A stretch of DNA of 64,000 nucleotides from AP-15 sp963750195 (GCA_963750195.1 CAVVPS010000017.1:62001-126000), one strand, 5' to 3'. Positions 46,941 to 56,642 are shown, counted from the stretch's first letter. Numbers and translations are program-made. The notes: generated from the sequence alone by a model not told the origin.

Positions 46941-47276
46941 CTATGCCGCGCGGCGGCGCAGCGCACGCAGCGCCGCTTCCGGTTCCCTCGCCAGGATCCG
47001 CATCAGCGCGATCGTCGCCGGCTCCATTGCCACCCGGTTCTGTTCCCAATTCCGCAAGGTCGCGACTGGAACACCCAGGGTTTCGGCAAATTGTCTCTGC
47101 GACATGCTCAATTTTTTGCGAATGTACCATGGCGAGATGATCTCGTTCCCGGAGAGCTCCTCGTCCGGCTTTTCTCCGTCTTCGATCATCTGACCGCGTA
47201 TCTTCTCCTCTGTAGTCGTCTCGATCCTGGCTCGATTGCGTTTAGACGGAAGCGTCTTGATCTCATCGGACGTCAT
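46941..47276 (-). CDS. HTH antitoxin of a BrnT-type module
   Basis: The 111-residue protein has a Cro/XRE helix-turn-helix near its end (KLSMSQRQFAETLGVPVATL, then NWEQNRV). Its ATG overlaps the ancestral stop of the toxin gene as ATGA; a GTG at 47291 with AGGA upstream is another possible start. The order toxin then antitoxin fits BrnT/HTH and HigBA-like pairs. The reading frame is intact although the toxin is not. Confidence 0.75.
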   Translation of the reverse strand: MTSDEIKTLPSKRNRARIETTTEEKIRGQMIEDGEKPDEELSGNEIISPWYIRKKLSMSQRQFAETLGVPVATLRNWEQNRVAMEPATIALMRILAREPEAALRALRRRAA

Positions 47277-47555
47277 TTTTGTGATGGCCACAGCTGTGCT
47301 TCCTTTCGACTGGCGCGTCGTATCGAGATGATTTGCAGCACATTGCCACGTCATGTGAACGCGACGTGAAGAACGTCGCCATCGGTCTCGCCTATCGCTC
47401 TCGCCTATCGCTCTGAAGCGATCCTCGCGGTAATCGCGCCGGATATCTTCCCAGATCAGAACCGCCTGCCCGAGAATTCGCGCCCCATCATCGAAACCGA
47501 AGCCGCGTTCGCGCAGTGTCTTGGCGTGCTTTGCCTCGTCCCACTCGAATTCCAT
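47273..47555 (-). pseudogene. brnT: Broken BrnT-type toxin gene
   Basis: The protein starts MEFEWDEAKHAKTLRERGFG as BrnT ribonuclease toxins do. A 13-base tandem duplication (47389-47401 and 47402-47414) shifts the frame. After removing it the frame continues ETDGDVLHVAFT, hits TGA at 47351-47353 where a Trp is usual, and then reads RGNVLQIISIRRASRKEAQL-WPSQK. Two lesions suggest a dead toxin. Confidence 0.75.
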
Positions 47556-47688
47556 CGCAGATTATACGCTTATAGCGTACCCTTGGCTATAGCTGGTCGG
47601 TGGATGGGCGACCAGATCGGCGAAGGCTCATGTTTAATGCGGTTCAGGTGCCGCTTCGTGTAGGATCATCGGCCGCCGAAGAGACGCC

Positions 47689-49524
47689 ATGAAGACTACA
47701 AGTGAAGCTCGCGTCGAACGCAAACTGGCTGCGATTCTTGCTGCCGATGTGGCGGGGTATTCGCGGCTGATGGGGGCGGATGAGGAAGGCACGCACGAAC
47801 GCCTCAAAGCGCTGCGCCGCGAGCTGGTCGATCCGAAAATCGCCGAGCACCGGGGCCGCATCGTCAAGACCACCGGCGACGGCCTGCTGGTGGAATTTGC
47901 GAGCGTCGTCGATGCGGTGCGCTGCGCGGTCGCGGTGCAGCAGGCGATGCCCGAGCGGGACACCAGTGTCGCGGCGGACAACCGCATCGAATTGCGCATC
48001 GGCATCAATCTCGGCGACGTGATCGTCGAGGACGACGACATTTATGGCGATGGCGTCAACATCGCCGCGCGGATCGAGGCCTTGGCCGATGCCGGCGGGG
48101 TGTTCGTCTCCAACACGGTCCATGACCAGGTTCGCGACCGGCTGCCCTTTGTCTTTGAGGATCTGGGCGAGCAGCAGGTCAAGAACATCGCCCGGCCAGT
48201 GCGCGTCTACCGGGTCGGAATACGGCCGCCCCCCACCCCTCCTTCCCCCGCTTGCGGGGGAGGGTTAGGGAGGGGGCATGCGGGTGAGGGTGCCGAGCGC
48301 CAGAGGCGTGGGTCGGGTGAGGGTAATACGCTGCTGCTCCCCGACAAGCCGTCGATCGCGGTGTTGCCCTTCGCCAATATGAGCGGCGACCCGGAGCAGG
48401 AATATTTCGCCGACGGCATGGTCGAGGAGATCATCACTGCGCTCAGCCGCATCCGCTGGCTCTTCGTCATCGCCCGTAATTCGAGCTTCACCTACAAGGG
48501 GCAGGCTGTTGATGTGAAGCAGGTCGGGCGCGAGCTTGGGGTGCGCTATGTGCTCGAAGGCTCGGTGCGCAAAGGCGGCAACCGGGTGCGCATCACCGGG
48601 CAGCTGATCGACGCCGAAACCGGCACGCATCTGTGGGCCGACCGGTTCGACGGCTTGATCGAAGATGTGTTCGAGCTTCAGGACAAAATCGCCATCAGTG
48701 TTGCCGGGGTGATCGAGCCTGCCTTGCAGGCCGCGGAGATGCGCCGCTCCGCCGCGCGGCGGACGCCCGACCTCACCGCCTACGATCTCTACCTGCGGGC
48801 GTTCGCGGCCTTCTACCCGATAACGCAAGAAGGGTTTGTCGAGGCTCTGCGACTGCTTGAACAGGCGATCGCGATCGATCCCCATTACGGGCCTGCACTT
48901 GCCTGGGCGGCGGAATGCCACTTGCAGCTCGTCATTAACGGTTGGGTCAGAGAACCGGAGACGTCCCGGCGCAAGGGCAGCGATCTCGCCCGGCAGGCGC
49001 TCCAGGTGGCGCAGAACGACCCGCGCATCCTCGCCGTCGCCGCCCTCGTGCTGGCTCAATCCGGCGAGGATATCGGCGCCATGATCGGGCTGGTCGACCG
49101 TGCGCTCGCGCTCAACCCGAGCTATGCCCAGGGCTGGTCTATCAGCGGCCTTCTCAGGCTCTGGGTCGGTCAACCCGATCTCGCGATCGAGCATATCGAG
49201 ACCTCGCTGCGCCTGAGCCCGCGCGAGCGTATCGGTGTACCGCTATTCGTGGTGGGCACGGGCTATTTCTTCAAGCGCCGGTTTGACGAGGCGGCATCAA
49301 AACTGCTCCTGGCCATTCAAGACAATCCAGGCTCTCCCGCCGCATACCGCGCTCTCGCAGCGTGCTATGCCCATATGGGGCGGCTCGACGAAGCGCGCGC
49401 GATCGTCGCCCGGCTGCGCGCCATTACCCCTCAGGTCGTGCCGAGCGACTTTCCTTTGCGCGACCCCGAGCATCGCGAACTCTTCCTTTCTGGCCTGCGC
49501 CTGGCGGCCGGCGAAGAGACATGA
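47689..49524 (+). CDS. Class III adenylate/guanylate cyclase with TPR tail
   Basis: The intact 611-residue paralogue of the gene at 44159 has a cyclase domain (AAILAADVAGYSRLMGADEE, TTGDGLLVEFASV, YGDGVNIAARIE), a TolB-like segment (KPSIAVLPFANMSGDPEQEY) and TPR repeats (EQAIAIDPHYGPALAWAAE, VDRALALNPSYAQGW). Residues of about 179-213 are an in-frame insert rich in Pro, Gly and Arg that corresponds to a genomic palindromic repeat and is absent from the paralogue. It probably makes cAMP or cGMP in the cytoplasm. Confidence 0.92.
   Translation: MKTTSEARVERKLAAILAADVAGYSRLMGADEEGTHERLKALRRELVDPKIAEHRGRIVKTTGDGLLVEFASVVDAVRCAVAVQQAMPERDTSVAADNRIELRIGINLGDVIVEDDDIYGDGVNIAARIEALADAGGVFVSNTVHDQVRDRLPFVFEDLGEQQVKNIARPVRVYRVGIRPPPTPPSPACGGGLGRGHAGEGAERQRRGSGEGNTLLLPDKPSIAVLPFANMSGDPEQEYFADGMVEEIITALSRIRWLFVIARNSSFTYKGQAVDVKQVGRELGVRYVLEGSVRKGGNRVRITGQLIDAETGTHLWADRFDGLIEDVFELQDKIAISVAGVIEPALQAAEMRRSAARRTPDLTAYDLYLRAFAAFYPITQEGFVEALRLLEQAIAIDPHYGPALAWAAECHLQLVINGWVREPETSRRKGSDLARQALQVAQNDPRILAVAALVLAQSGEDIGAMIGLVDRALALNPSYAQGWSISGLLRLWVGQPDLAIEHIETSLRLSPRERIGVPLFVVGTGYFFKRRFDEAASKLLLAIQDNPGSPAAYRALAACYAHMGRLDEARAIVARLRAITPQVVPSDFPLRDPEHRELFLSGLRLAAGEET
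48222..48333 (+). repeat. Palindromic repeat inserted in frame within the cyclase gene
   Basis: The stretch holds the palindrome CCCCCGC-TT-GCGGGGG (48245-48260), flanked by CCCTCC and GGAGGG-type tracts. It resembles the intergenic repeat at 59489-59640. It encodes part of the protein's linker without breaking the frame. Confidence 0.7.
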
Positions 49525-49592
49525 CCCAAACCCGCCGTCTTGCCGCGAGCCGAAGAACGGGATTTGCCATCTGGGAGGGCCGGATACCATGA
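49521..49592 (+). pseudogene. Third short cyclase remnant
   Basis: An ATG overlapping the cyclase stop as ATGA begins MTQTRRLAAS, like the truncated copy at 45911 (MSQTRRLAAI). Similarity stops after about ten codons. Confidence 0.55.
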
Positions 49593-50768
49593 AGCGAAGC
49601 GACCGACGCATTCTGACATCGCATGCCGGGAGCCTGCCGCGGCCGGAGGCGCTGCTCGAAGTCAACCGCCCCAAACTTACCGGCGAGGCCTATGACGAGA
49701 AGCTTTACGCCGAACGGCTGTCGGCCGCGGTCGAGGAGATCTGCCGCAAACAGGCCGAAACCGGCGTCGATGTGATCAACGACGGCGAGTTCGGCAAGGC
49801 GAGCCTTGGCGCCATCGATTACGGCGCGTGGTCGAGCTATGCCTGGGCGCGCCTCAGCGGCTGGGAGCCGGGAGAGCCGGGCCGTCTGCCGGCGCTCGCC
49901 GGCCGCCGCGACCGCCAGAAATTTGCCGAGTTCTACGCCGAGCTCGACGCCACGAGCTTTCGGTCATCGAGTTCGCTCGGCGGGCGGCCTCCGGTGTTCA
50001 CCGGCCCGATCGCCTATATCGGCCAGCAGGCGGTGCGCGCCGACCTCGCAAACTTCAAGGCTGCATTGGCCAAGGTGACGGCGGAGGAGGGGTTCATTAC
50101 CGCCGTGGCACCCGGCAGCTTCGCGCGGCGGCAGAACCGGTATTACAACTCGGACGAAGCGTTCCTGTACGCCCTCGCCGAGGCGATGCGCGAGGAATAT
50201 CAGGCCATCGTCGATGCGGGGTTCGTGTTGCAGCTCGACGACCCCGGACTGCCGGACACCTGGGACATGGCCAGCCCCGAACCGAGCGTCGCGGACTACC
50301 GCAAATTTGCCGAATCTGCGGGTCGAGGCGCTGAACCACGCGCTGCGCGACCTCCCCGAGGAGCGGATCCGCTATCACATCTGCTGGGGCAGCTGGCACG
50401 GGCCGCATACCACCGACCTGCCGCTGAAACATATCGTCGATGTGCTGTTGAAGGTTCGGGCCGGGGCGTTCTCGATCGAGGCCGGCAATGTCCGTCACGA
50501 GCACGAGTGGAAGGTGTGGCGGGACGCCAAGCTGCCCGATGGCAAGATCCTGATCCCGGGTGTCGTCAGCCACGCCACCAACGTCGTCGAGCATCCCGAG
50601 GTCGTCGCCGACCGCATCCTCAATTTCGCCGGGGTCGCCGGGCGCGAGAACGTCATCGCCGGCACCGATTGCGGCCTCGGCGGCCGGATTCATCCGCAGC
50701 TCGTCTGGGCCAAGCTCGAAGCGCTGGTCGCCGGCGCCAAGCTCGCGACCAGAGAGTTGTGGCCGTAA
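49589..50768 (+). CDS. MetE-C-like cobalamin-independent methionine synthase family protein (frameshifted)
   Basis: The family includes methionine synthase II and epoxyalkane:CoM transferase. The first part reads MKRSDRRILTSHAGSLPRP and FGKASLGAIDYGAWSSYAW. After an extra base near 50310 (YRKFAE then LRVEALNHALRDLPEERI) the remainder carries the metal ligands in YHICWGSWHGPH, ILIPGVVSHATNVVEHPEVV and VIAGTDCGLGGR. Zinc ligands are the His, Glu and Cys of these blocks. The substrate is not known; it lacks the N-terminal half of true MetE. Confidence 0.83.
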
Positions 50769-50811
50769 GGACGCGGGTCGTCGGCAGGCCCGCGGTCGAA
50801 CGCAAGGGCAG

Positions 50812-51363
50812 TTAGAGGCGGGTCGAGAGCCAGATCGCCAGCCGCGAGCCGGCCTTTATCACCGCGTTGAGCGGGTCGTAGCCCGGCGTGTCCGCGGCGC
50901 CCATAGCAATCGCGACGTCGCGATGTACGATCTCATCATCGCGGAAGGCAAGGATCGTTTGGGTCAGCGCGGGATCGGTGTCGGCGAGGCGTTCGGCCTG
51001 ATCGTGGTAATGCTCGTCGATGACTTCTTCGACCGCAACCGTGCAGGCCATCGCCGTCTGCTCGCCGAGCAATGCCGTCGCCGCGCCGAGGGCGTAGCCG
51101 GCGACCGACCACAGTGGATGCAGCAAGGTCGGCCTCACCCGACGCTCGTGCAGCAATGTCTCGAAGGTGGCGAGGTGACGCTGCTCCGCCTCGGCCATTC
51201 GGCGGATCTCGCCGGCGGCACGACCCCGTCGCAGCACATCGAGCTGGCCCTGATAGATCCGCGTCGCGCCAAACTCGCCGGCGTGGTCGACCCGCAGCAT
51301 GCGCGCGATCTCCGTCGCCGGTACCGCGTCGCCGGGCAAGCGGTGCCGGGGAGCGTCGCTCAC
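50812..51363 (-). CDS. coq7: Demethoxyubiquinone hydroxylase Coq7
   Basis: A 183-residue di-iron enzyme that hydroxylates demethoxyubiquinone. The iron ligands are in LRVDHAGEFGATRIYQGQ, EAEQRHLATFE, AVEEVIDEHYHDQ and FRDDEIVHRDVA. It starts at a GTG that overlaps the dsbB stop (GTGA). Confidence 0.93.
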   Translation of the reverse strand: MSDAPRHRLPGDAVPATEIARMLRVDHAGEFGATRIYQGQLDVLRRGRAAGEIRRMAEAEQRHLATFETLLHERRVRPTLLHPLWSVAGYALGAATALLGEQTAMACTVAVEEVIDEHYHDQAERLADTDPALTQTILAFRDDEIVHRDVAIAMGAADTPGYDPLNAVIKAGSRLAIWLSTRL

Positions 51364-51875
51364 GCAATCCTCCGGCCAATTCCTCTGCGCCCAGCGCCGC
51401 GAAGCTGAAAAAACATCACGAGGCAAATGCCAGCCATCGCCAGCGAGGCGAGGAAGTTCCAGCCGGCAAGCGAGATCCCGAACAGTACCCAGGCTGGTTC
51501 GTCGCAGCGCACCGGCTGATGATGAAGGAGCTGCGCTTTTAGCGCTTCCAAAGTGGTTGGGGTGCCGGCCGTGGCCGTACAGGCGGTCGGGCCGGCGAAC
51601 CAATGCTGCTCGACGCCGACGTGATAGAACGCCAGCGCCGTGCCTGCGGCAAAGACGAGCGCCAGCAGCAACACGACCCGAGGCAATGCCCGCCGGCTGC
51701 CGGTCATCGCCGCGACGAATGAGATCACGATCGCCGCGGTCCATGGCCAGCGCTCTTTGAGGCATAATTCGCAAGGGGTGAGCCCGCCCCAATATTGCGA
51801 CAGCAACGCGCCGCCGAGCACTACCGCGCTCGCGGCCAATACGAAGATCGGAAAGGCGCGGGCCTGAGCTGTCAT
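51360..51875 (-). CDS. dsbB: Disulfide bond formation protein B
   Basis: A 171-residue inner membrane protein with four predicted helices that re-oxidises DsbA and passes electrons to quinone. It has CELC at residues 35-38 and a second periplasmic cysteine pair (PTACTATAG and PVRCDEP). The neighbour coq7 makes ubiquinone, its electron acceptor, so the overlap makes sense. Confidence 0.9.
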   Translation of the reverse strand: MTAQARAFPIFVLAASAVVLGGALLSQYWGGLTPCELCLKERWPWTAAIVISFVAAMTGSRRALPRVVLLLALVFAAGTALAFYHVGVEQHWFAGPTACTATAGTPTTLEALKAQLLHHQPVRCDEPAWVLFGISLAGWNFLASLAMAGICLVMFFQLRGAGRRGIGRRIA

Positions 51876-51879
51876 GCGG

Positions 51880-52458
51880 TCATAGATAGCGCAAGGCTAC
51901 AAAGCCGCCAACGAGGGCCGCCGCGAACAAACTCGTCACCAGCATCAGCCGGCGCTCGATGAACTCGCGCACGGGCTCGCCAAAGCGCCACAGCAAGGCG
52001 GCGAGGAGAAAAAAGCGCAGGCTGCGCGAGACCAGCGATGCGAGGGCGAAGGGAACGATGGGGAATTGTGCGACGCCGCTGGCGATCGTGACAAGCTTGT
52101 ACGGGATCGGGGTCAGTCCCTTGATGATTATGATCCACACACCCCATTGGGCAAACGCCGCCTTCAGCGCATCGTAGCGGCCCATCGCATGGTAGAATTC
52201 GAGGATCGGCCGGCCGATCGCGTCGAACAGGAAATAGCCGATCGCATAGCCGAGAAAGCCGCCGAGCACCGACATGACGGTGCACAACCCGGCGAGCAGA
52301 AACGCCCGGCGCGGCCGCGCCAGGATCATTGGAATCAACAGCAGATCGGGCGGCAGCGGAAAGAACGAGCTCTCGGCGAAGGCGACCAACGCCAGCGCGG
52401 CCGTCGCATAGCGGCTGGCGGCGAGCGCCAAGGTCCGGGCATAGACGCGGTCAAACAT
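51880..52458 (-). CDS. DedA-family membrane protein, YqaA type
   Basis: The 192-residue protein has several membrane helices and the YqaA features FFPLPPDLLLIPM and WIIIIKGLTPIPYKLVTIASG. DedA proteins are thought to move lipids across the membrane. It lies four bases upstream of dsbB in the same direction. Confidence 0.88.
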   Translation of the reverse strand: MFDRVYARTLALAASRYATAALALVAFAESSFFPLPPDLLLIPMILARPRRAFLLAGLCTVMSVLGGFLGYAIGYFLFDAIGRPILEFYHAMGRYDALKAAFAQWGVWIIIIKGLTPIPYKLVTIASGVAQFPIVPFALASLVSRSLRFFLLAALLWRFGEPVREFIERRLMLVTSLFAAALVGGFVALRYL

Positions 52459-52503
52459 GCAAAGGGGCGAGTGTCGGTGTCCGGATTTCGCTGGGTGTGC
52501 GCG

Positions 52504-53082
52504 CTAGGACTCTGCGCCGACGTCGATCTCGATCCCGTCGTAAAGCTCGGCCATCGGGACCGAGAGATTGGTCGAATTGAGGCGGAGAATGGCGTCCTGC
52601 CCACGGACCAGCGCCGTGATCCAGCGATCCCCTTCTCGTCTCAGCACCTCGGCATAGATGCTCTCGGAATCGATCAGCAGGATCTCCTCGACGCTGTCGA
52701 TGCTCCGATAGACCGGGACCTTTGTCAGCCGGTCATGCCTCTCGGTTCCCGGCGACAGGATCTCGACGATCAGGATTGGATCTTTGACGAGTTGCTCGCC
52801 TCTTTCGTAGGGACGGCAGGTCACAGCTATGTCGGCGACATAAAAGCTGTCGTCGCGATCGGGCCGGGTGATCCCAGCCTCGGTTTGCGCGGTGCATGGC
52901 CGCCTAGGGCGCAGGCCTGTATCAATCATCCCCGCAAGCTGAGCGCACAGAATGCCGTGTGCCCTTGCCGGCGGCGCCATCGCAACCGGATAACCGCCGA
53001 CGAGCTCATACCGCGTGTCGGTTCCGTCCTCCCAGCGGAGGAACTGCGCCAAGTTCATCGGTTTTATTGCCAGCTCGCTCAT
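52504..53082 (-). CDS. Uma2 family endonuclease
   Basis: The 192-residue product has a DUF820/Uma2 restriction-like fold: YELVGGYPVAM, the acidic FYVADIAVTCRP, and the ILIVEILSPGTERHDRLTK motif with a PD-(D/E)xK-like Asp, Glu and Lys. The ATG at 53082 gives the typical start MSELAIKPM. Biological role is unknown. Confidence 0.87.
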   Translation of the reverse strand: MSELAIKPMNLAQFLRWEDGTDTRYELVGGYPVAMAPPARAHGILCAQLAGMIDTGLRPRRPCTAQTEAGITRPDRDDSFYVADIAVTCRPYERGEQLVKDPILIVEILSPGTERHDRLTKVPVYRSIDSVEEILLIDSESIYAEVLRREGDRWITALVRGQDAILRLNSTNLSVPMAELYDGIEIDVGAES

Positions 53083-53129
53083 CGCCGCCCTCCGCCGCCA
53101 ATATAGCGATTTTTGGCCGAAAAGTTGGG

Positions 53130-54992
53130 CTATTCGGCGGCGGCGTCGAGGCCCGGCGGGCCGACCGGGTCGAGGAACCCGCCCGATTGCCGCCGCCACA
53201 GCCGCGCATAGGTGCCATTGGCGGCGAGCAGTGAGGCATGGGTCCCCTCCTCGACGATCCGCCCCTTGTCGAGCACGACCAGCCGATCGAGGCGGGCAAT
53301 TGTCGACAGGCGATGAGCGATGGCGATGACCGTGCGCCCGCGCATCAGAGTTTCGAGCTGCTCCTGGATCGCCGCTTCGACTTCCGAATCGAGCGAGGAG
53401 GTGGCCTCGTCGAGGACCAGGATCGGGGCGTCTTTGAGGATCACGCGGGCAAGTGCGACGCGCTGCCGCTGGCCGCCCGACAGCTTGACCCCGCGCTCGC
53501 CGACATGGGCGTCAAAGCCGTGGCGCTCGTTCCAGTCTTCCAAGGTCTCGATGAATTCGAGTGCCTGTGCTTGCGCCGCGGCCCGCCGCACCTCCCATTC
53601 GCTCGCCTGCGGCCGGCCGTAACGGATGTTCTCGCGGATCGAGCGGTGTAAGAGCGAGGTATCCTGCGTCACCATCGAAATATGGGCGCGCAGGCTCTCC
53701 TGGGTGACGGCGGCGATGTTCTGCCCGTCGATCAGGATCCGACCGCCTTCGAGGTCGTAAAAGCGCAGCAGCAGATTGACCAAGGTCGACTTTCCGGCCC
53801 CCGACGGTCCGACCAGCCCGACGCGCTCGCCGGGTGCGATCGTCAGGTCGATCCCGTGCAAAACCCCGCGCGCTGTCCCATAGCCAAACCGAACATCCTC
53901 GAAACGCACATGCCCGCGGTCTATCCGCAACGGCACCGCATCGGCCCGGTCCGGCATCTGCCGCGGCACCGCGATGGACCGCATACCTTCCTGCACCACG
54001 CCGATATTTTCGAAGATCGTGGTCACATTCTGCGCGACCCAGCCGGCGATGCTGGCGATATGCCAAGTCAGCGGCAGCGCCATCGCGACCGTGCCGACCA
54101 AAATCCGGCCGTCGCTCCACAGCCATATCGCGGCGCCGGCGGTGCCGACCACCATTGCCGCATTGAGGACGCCGAGGCTCAGCCCCAGCACGGTCATCAG
54201 CCGCACCTGGTCACGGTGCGCGTCGGTCAGCTCGTCCATTGCTTCGCGGACAAAGGCGTCCTCGTCGCGCGGGCGGGCGAACAGCTTGACCGTCGAGATG
54301 TTGGTGTAGCTGTCGACGACCCGACCGGACAGCTGCGAACGCGCCGCGGACATCCGCTGCGAGCGGTTGCGCAGCTGCGGGACGAACCAGCGCAGCAAGG
54401 CCGCATAGCCGCAAAACCACAGCAGCACCGGTATCGCCAGCCGAACGTCGCTCGACGCCAGCAAGAGGATCGCGCCGCCGCCGTAAACCAGGATGTACCA
54501 GACCGCGTTGGTCGCCGAGACCACGCTCTCGCGCAGGGCGGGGCCGGTCTGCATGACCCGGTTGGCGATGCGGCCGGCGAAATCGTTCTGAAAGAACGTC
54601 CAGCTCTGCCGCACCACGTGCCAGTGGCTCTGCCAGCGGATCAAATTCGAAAAGCTGGGGATGATCGCCTGGTTGGTGATCAGGTTCTGCACCAGCATCG
54701 CCGCCGGCCGGGCCACCAACAGAACTAACGCCATGGCGAGCAGCTGTGGCCACGAATCGTGCAACACCGCGTGCGGGGTGCGGCTCGACACCATCGTCAC
54801 CACGCGGCCGACAAAGACCGGGATCGTTGTGTCGAGCAGCGCCACAACGAGGCCGGCGGCAAACAGCGCCGCCACCAGGAGACGGGCCTGGCGCGCATGA
54901 TGCCAATAGAACGCACCGAGCCCGGCCGGCGGAGGGCCAGGCGGAAGCCCCGTGGGTTCGAGCAGATTTTCGAAAAACCGGAACACACGCAT
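53130..54992 (-). CDS. ABC exporter, fused permease and ATPase
   Basis: The 620-residue protein has six membrane helices, with the coupling helix around SYTNISTVKLFARP, and a nucleotide-binding domain: Walker A GPSGAGKSTLVN, signature KLSGGQRQRVALARV and Walker B ILVLDEATSSLDSE. It is of the MsbA or multidrug type and would act as a homodimer. Cargo is unknown. Confidence 0.92.
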   Translation of the reverse strand: MRVFRFFENLLEPTGLPPGPPPAGLGAFYWHHARQARLLVAALFAAGLVVALLDTTIPVFVGRVVTMVSSRTPHAVLHDSWPQLLAMALVLLVARPAAMLVQNLITNQAIIPSFSNLIRWQSHWHVVRQSWTFFQNDFAGRIANRVMQTGPALRESVVSATNAVWYILVYGGGAILLLASSDVRLAIPVLLWFCGYAALLRWFVPQLRNRSQRMSAARSQLSGRVVDSYTNISTVKLFARPRDEDAFVREAMDELTDAHRDQVRLMTVLGLSLGVLNAAMVVGTAGAAIWLWSDGRILVGTVAMALPLTWHIASIAGWVAQNVTTIFENIGVVQEGMRSIAVPRQMPDRADAVPLRIDRGHVRFEDVRFGYGTARGVLHGIDLTIAPGERVGLVGPSGAGKSTLVNLLLRFYDLEGGRILIDGQNIAAVTQESLRAHISMVTQDTSLLHRSIRENIRYGRPQASEWEVRRAAAQAQALEFIETLEDWNERHGFDAHVGERGVKLSGGQRQRVALARVILKDAPILVLDEATSSLDSEVEAAIQEQLETLMRGRTVIAIAHRLSTIARLDRLVVLDKGRIVEEGTHASLLAANGTYARLWRRQSGGFLDPVGPPGLDAAAE

Positions 54993-55189
54993 GGTCTGGC
55001 TCGTAACGCAGAACTCCTTAAGAGAACGGTGTGGTCACGTCCGAAAGCGGGGGCGAAACTGCCCAACCCGTAGGCAGCCTAGCACATCGTAACGAGCGCG
55101 CGTGGAACAAGATCTCAATTCTCGCGGCACGGGCCGGTGGCGTTGCTGTAATCGATGCCCCCATCGAGGAGCCGCCCGCAGCCGCGCGA

Positions 55190-56078
55190 TTATCGCGGCA
55201 ACTGGTTAAGTCCTTGCCCTATGCTGCCGTCGCGCAGCACCCGGTCGCGATAGCGCTCGACCTCGAGCGGCAACCCTGTTGCCGGGCGGCCGTGCTCGAT
55301 CCACGCGTCCAAGTTGCCCGGCCCCCAATTATAGGCGGCGATCGCGTCCGGCCAATCGCCGTAGCGTCGATAGAGCCGCGCGAGATAGCCGCGGCCCAGC
55401 AGCCGATTCTGAGCCAGGTCGAACCGGTCGCCGCCGCCCAGATCAATCGCCGCGGCAGCGGAAACTTGCATCGGGCCCTGCGGCCCGGAGAATTCCGGGC
55501 GCCACATTCCCGGGTCCAGACCGTGGCTCGAACTCAGCGCCGTCGACAGCAAAGGCGACCCGATCGAGATCGGCGCCCCGAGCCGCCGGGAACAGCTCGA
55601 AGATAGCGTTCGTCGCGACGGGGAACGGATTGCTGTCGAACCACGGCGCGGTCGAGCCGCGCAGTACGGTCACCGGGCGCTGCCGTGGATTGGCGAAACT
55701 GACGGTCTCGGTTTTGCCGGCGGCCGCTGGTCGCGCCGGCTCCGGCGCCGGGACGACAGCAACGGCTGCGACCACCGGTCCGCCGCGCAAGATGCTCACC
55801 GGCCTCATCTTCTTCCCGGCAAAGGTGACGATGGCGACACTACCATGCGCTGATGGAGGCTCGCTTTCGCCGCGCACGATCCTGACCGGCGCCAGCCGGC
55901 GACCGGCAAAGCTCACGATTTCCGTATTCTTCGAATTTCTGCGGATCAGCGCCCTGACGTGGGCGGCGACCGCCCGCGTCTTGGCTTTGGACGAGACCAC
56001 TGCTCCGGCGCTCGGACCGGCGAGGGCCGCCCACGCCACTACTGCCGCGATCATGACGAGCAGATTGCGACATCTCAT
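55190..56078 (-). CDS. Secreted lytic transglycosylase (frameshifted)
   Basis: A signal peptide (MRCRNLLVMIAAVVAWAALA) is followed by three copies of a 17-residue motif, IVSFAGRRLAPVRIVRG and two variants. Then comes an SLT domain. The catalytic Glu lies in VDGAESSHGLDP if one T is removed from GAGTTCG near 55531. After that the frame reads GMWRPEFSGPQGPMQVSAAA and YNWGPGNLDAWI. It should cut peptidoglycan in the periplasm. Confidence 0.8.
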
Positions 56079-56204
56079 AGGCGAATTCGTGCAAGATCGG
56101 AGCGTTCCTTGTCAAGTGCTTGGGATCCACGCTTGTCAGCGAATCAAGCCGTCAGCTAGCATTCGCCTTACCCGATCCCCCGACTGATATTCGAGGACAG
56201 TGCG

Positions 56205-56642
56205 ATGCCGAAAATCCTGATCGTTCACGGTGCGGGCATGAACATGCGCGGCAAGGTTCAGACCGAGATTTTTGGGCCGATGACCCTGCCCGAATATGAC
56301 GAGCGCATCCGCGGTTACGCCGCCGAGCTCGGCCTCGATATCGAAATCTTTCATTCCAACGTCGAAGGCGAGGTCATCAACAAATTCTACGAAGCCAACG
56401 ACAAGGGCTATGACGCAGCACTGTTCAATCCGGCCGCGTTCGGCAGCGGCTACCCGGCGCTGGTCGCCGCCATTTCCCAGGTAAAGTTCCCGACCATCGA
56501 GGTCCATATCTCGAACCCGATCCGGCGCGGCCCGGCTTCGGAAACCGCGCGGGTCAGCCACGGCATCGTCGCCGGGTTCGGCCTGCCCGGCTATTACGTG
56601 GCGTTGCTCGGGGTGCGCGACATGCTGGCGGCGCGCAAATGA
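56205..56642 (+). CDS. AroQ-like protein (type II dehydroquinase fold)
   Basis: The 145-residue protein keeps the dehydroquinase II fold: ILIVHGAGMNMRG, FHSNVEGEVINKFYEA, LFNPAAFGSG and the catalytic His region TIEVHISN. However, the catalytic Tyr of the lid (xYG) is Phe23 and the lid Arg is absent (GKVQTEIFG). The substrate-binding REPFRHHS is RRGPASETARVSHG. It may act on another substrate. Its stop overlaps the next gene as ATGA. Confidence 0.75.
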   Translation: MPKILIVHGAGMNMRGKVQTEIFGPMTLPEYDERIRGYAAELGLDIEIFHSNVEGEVINKFYEANDKGYDAALFNPAAFGSGYPALVAAISQVKFPTIEVHISNPIRRGPASETARVSHGIVAGFGLPGYYVALLGVRDMLAARK

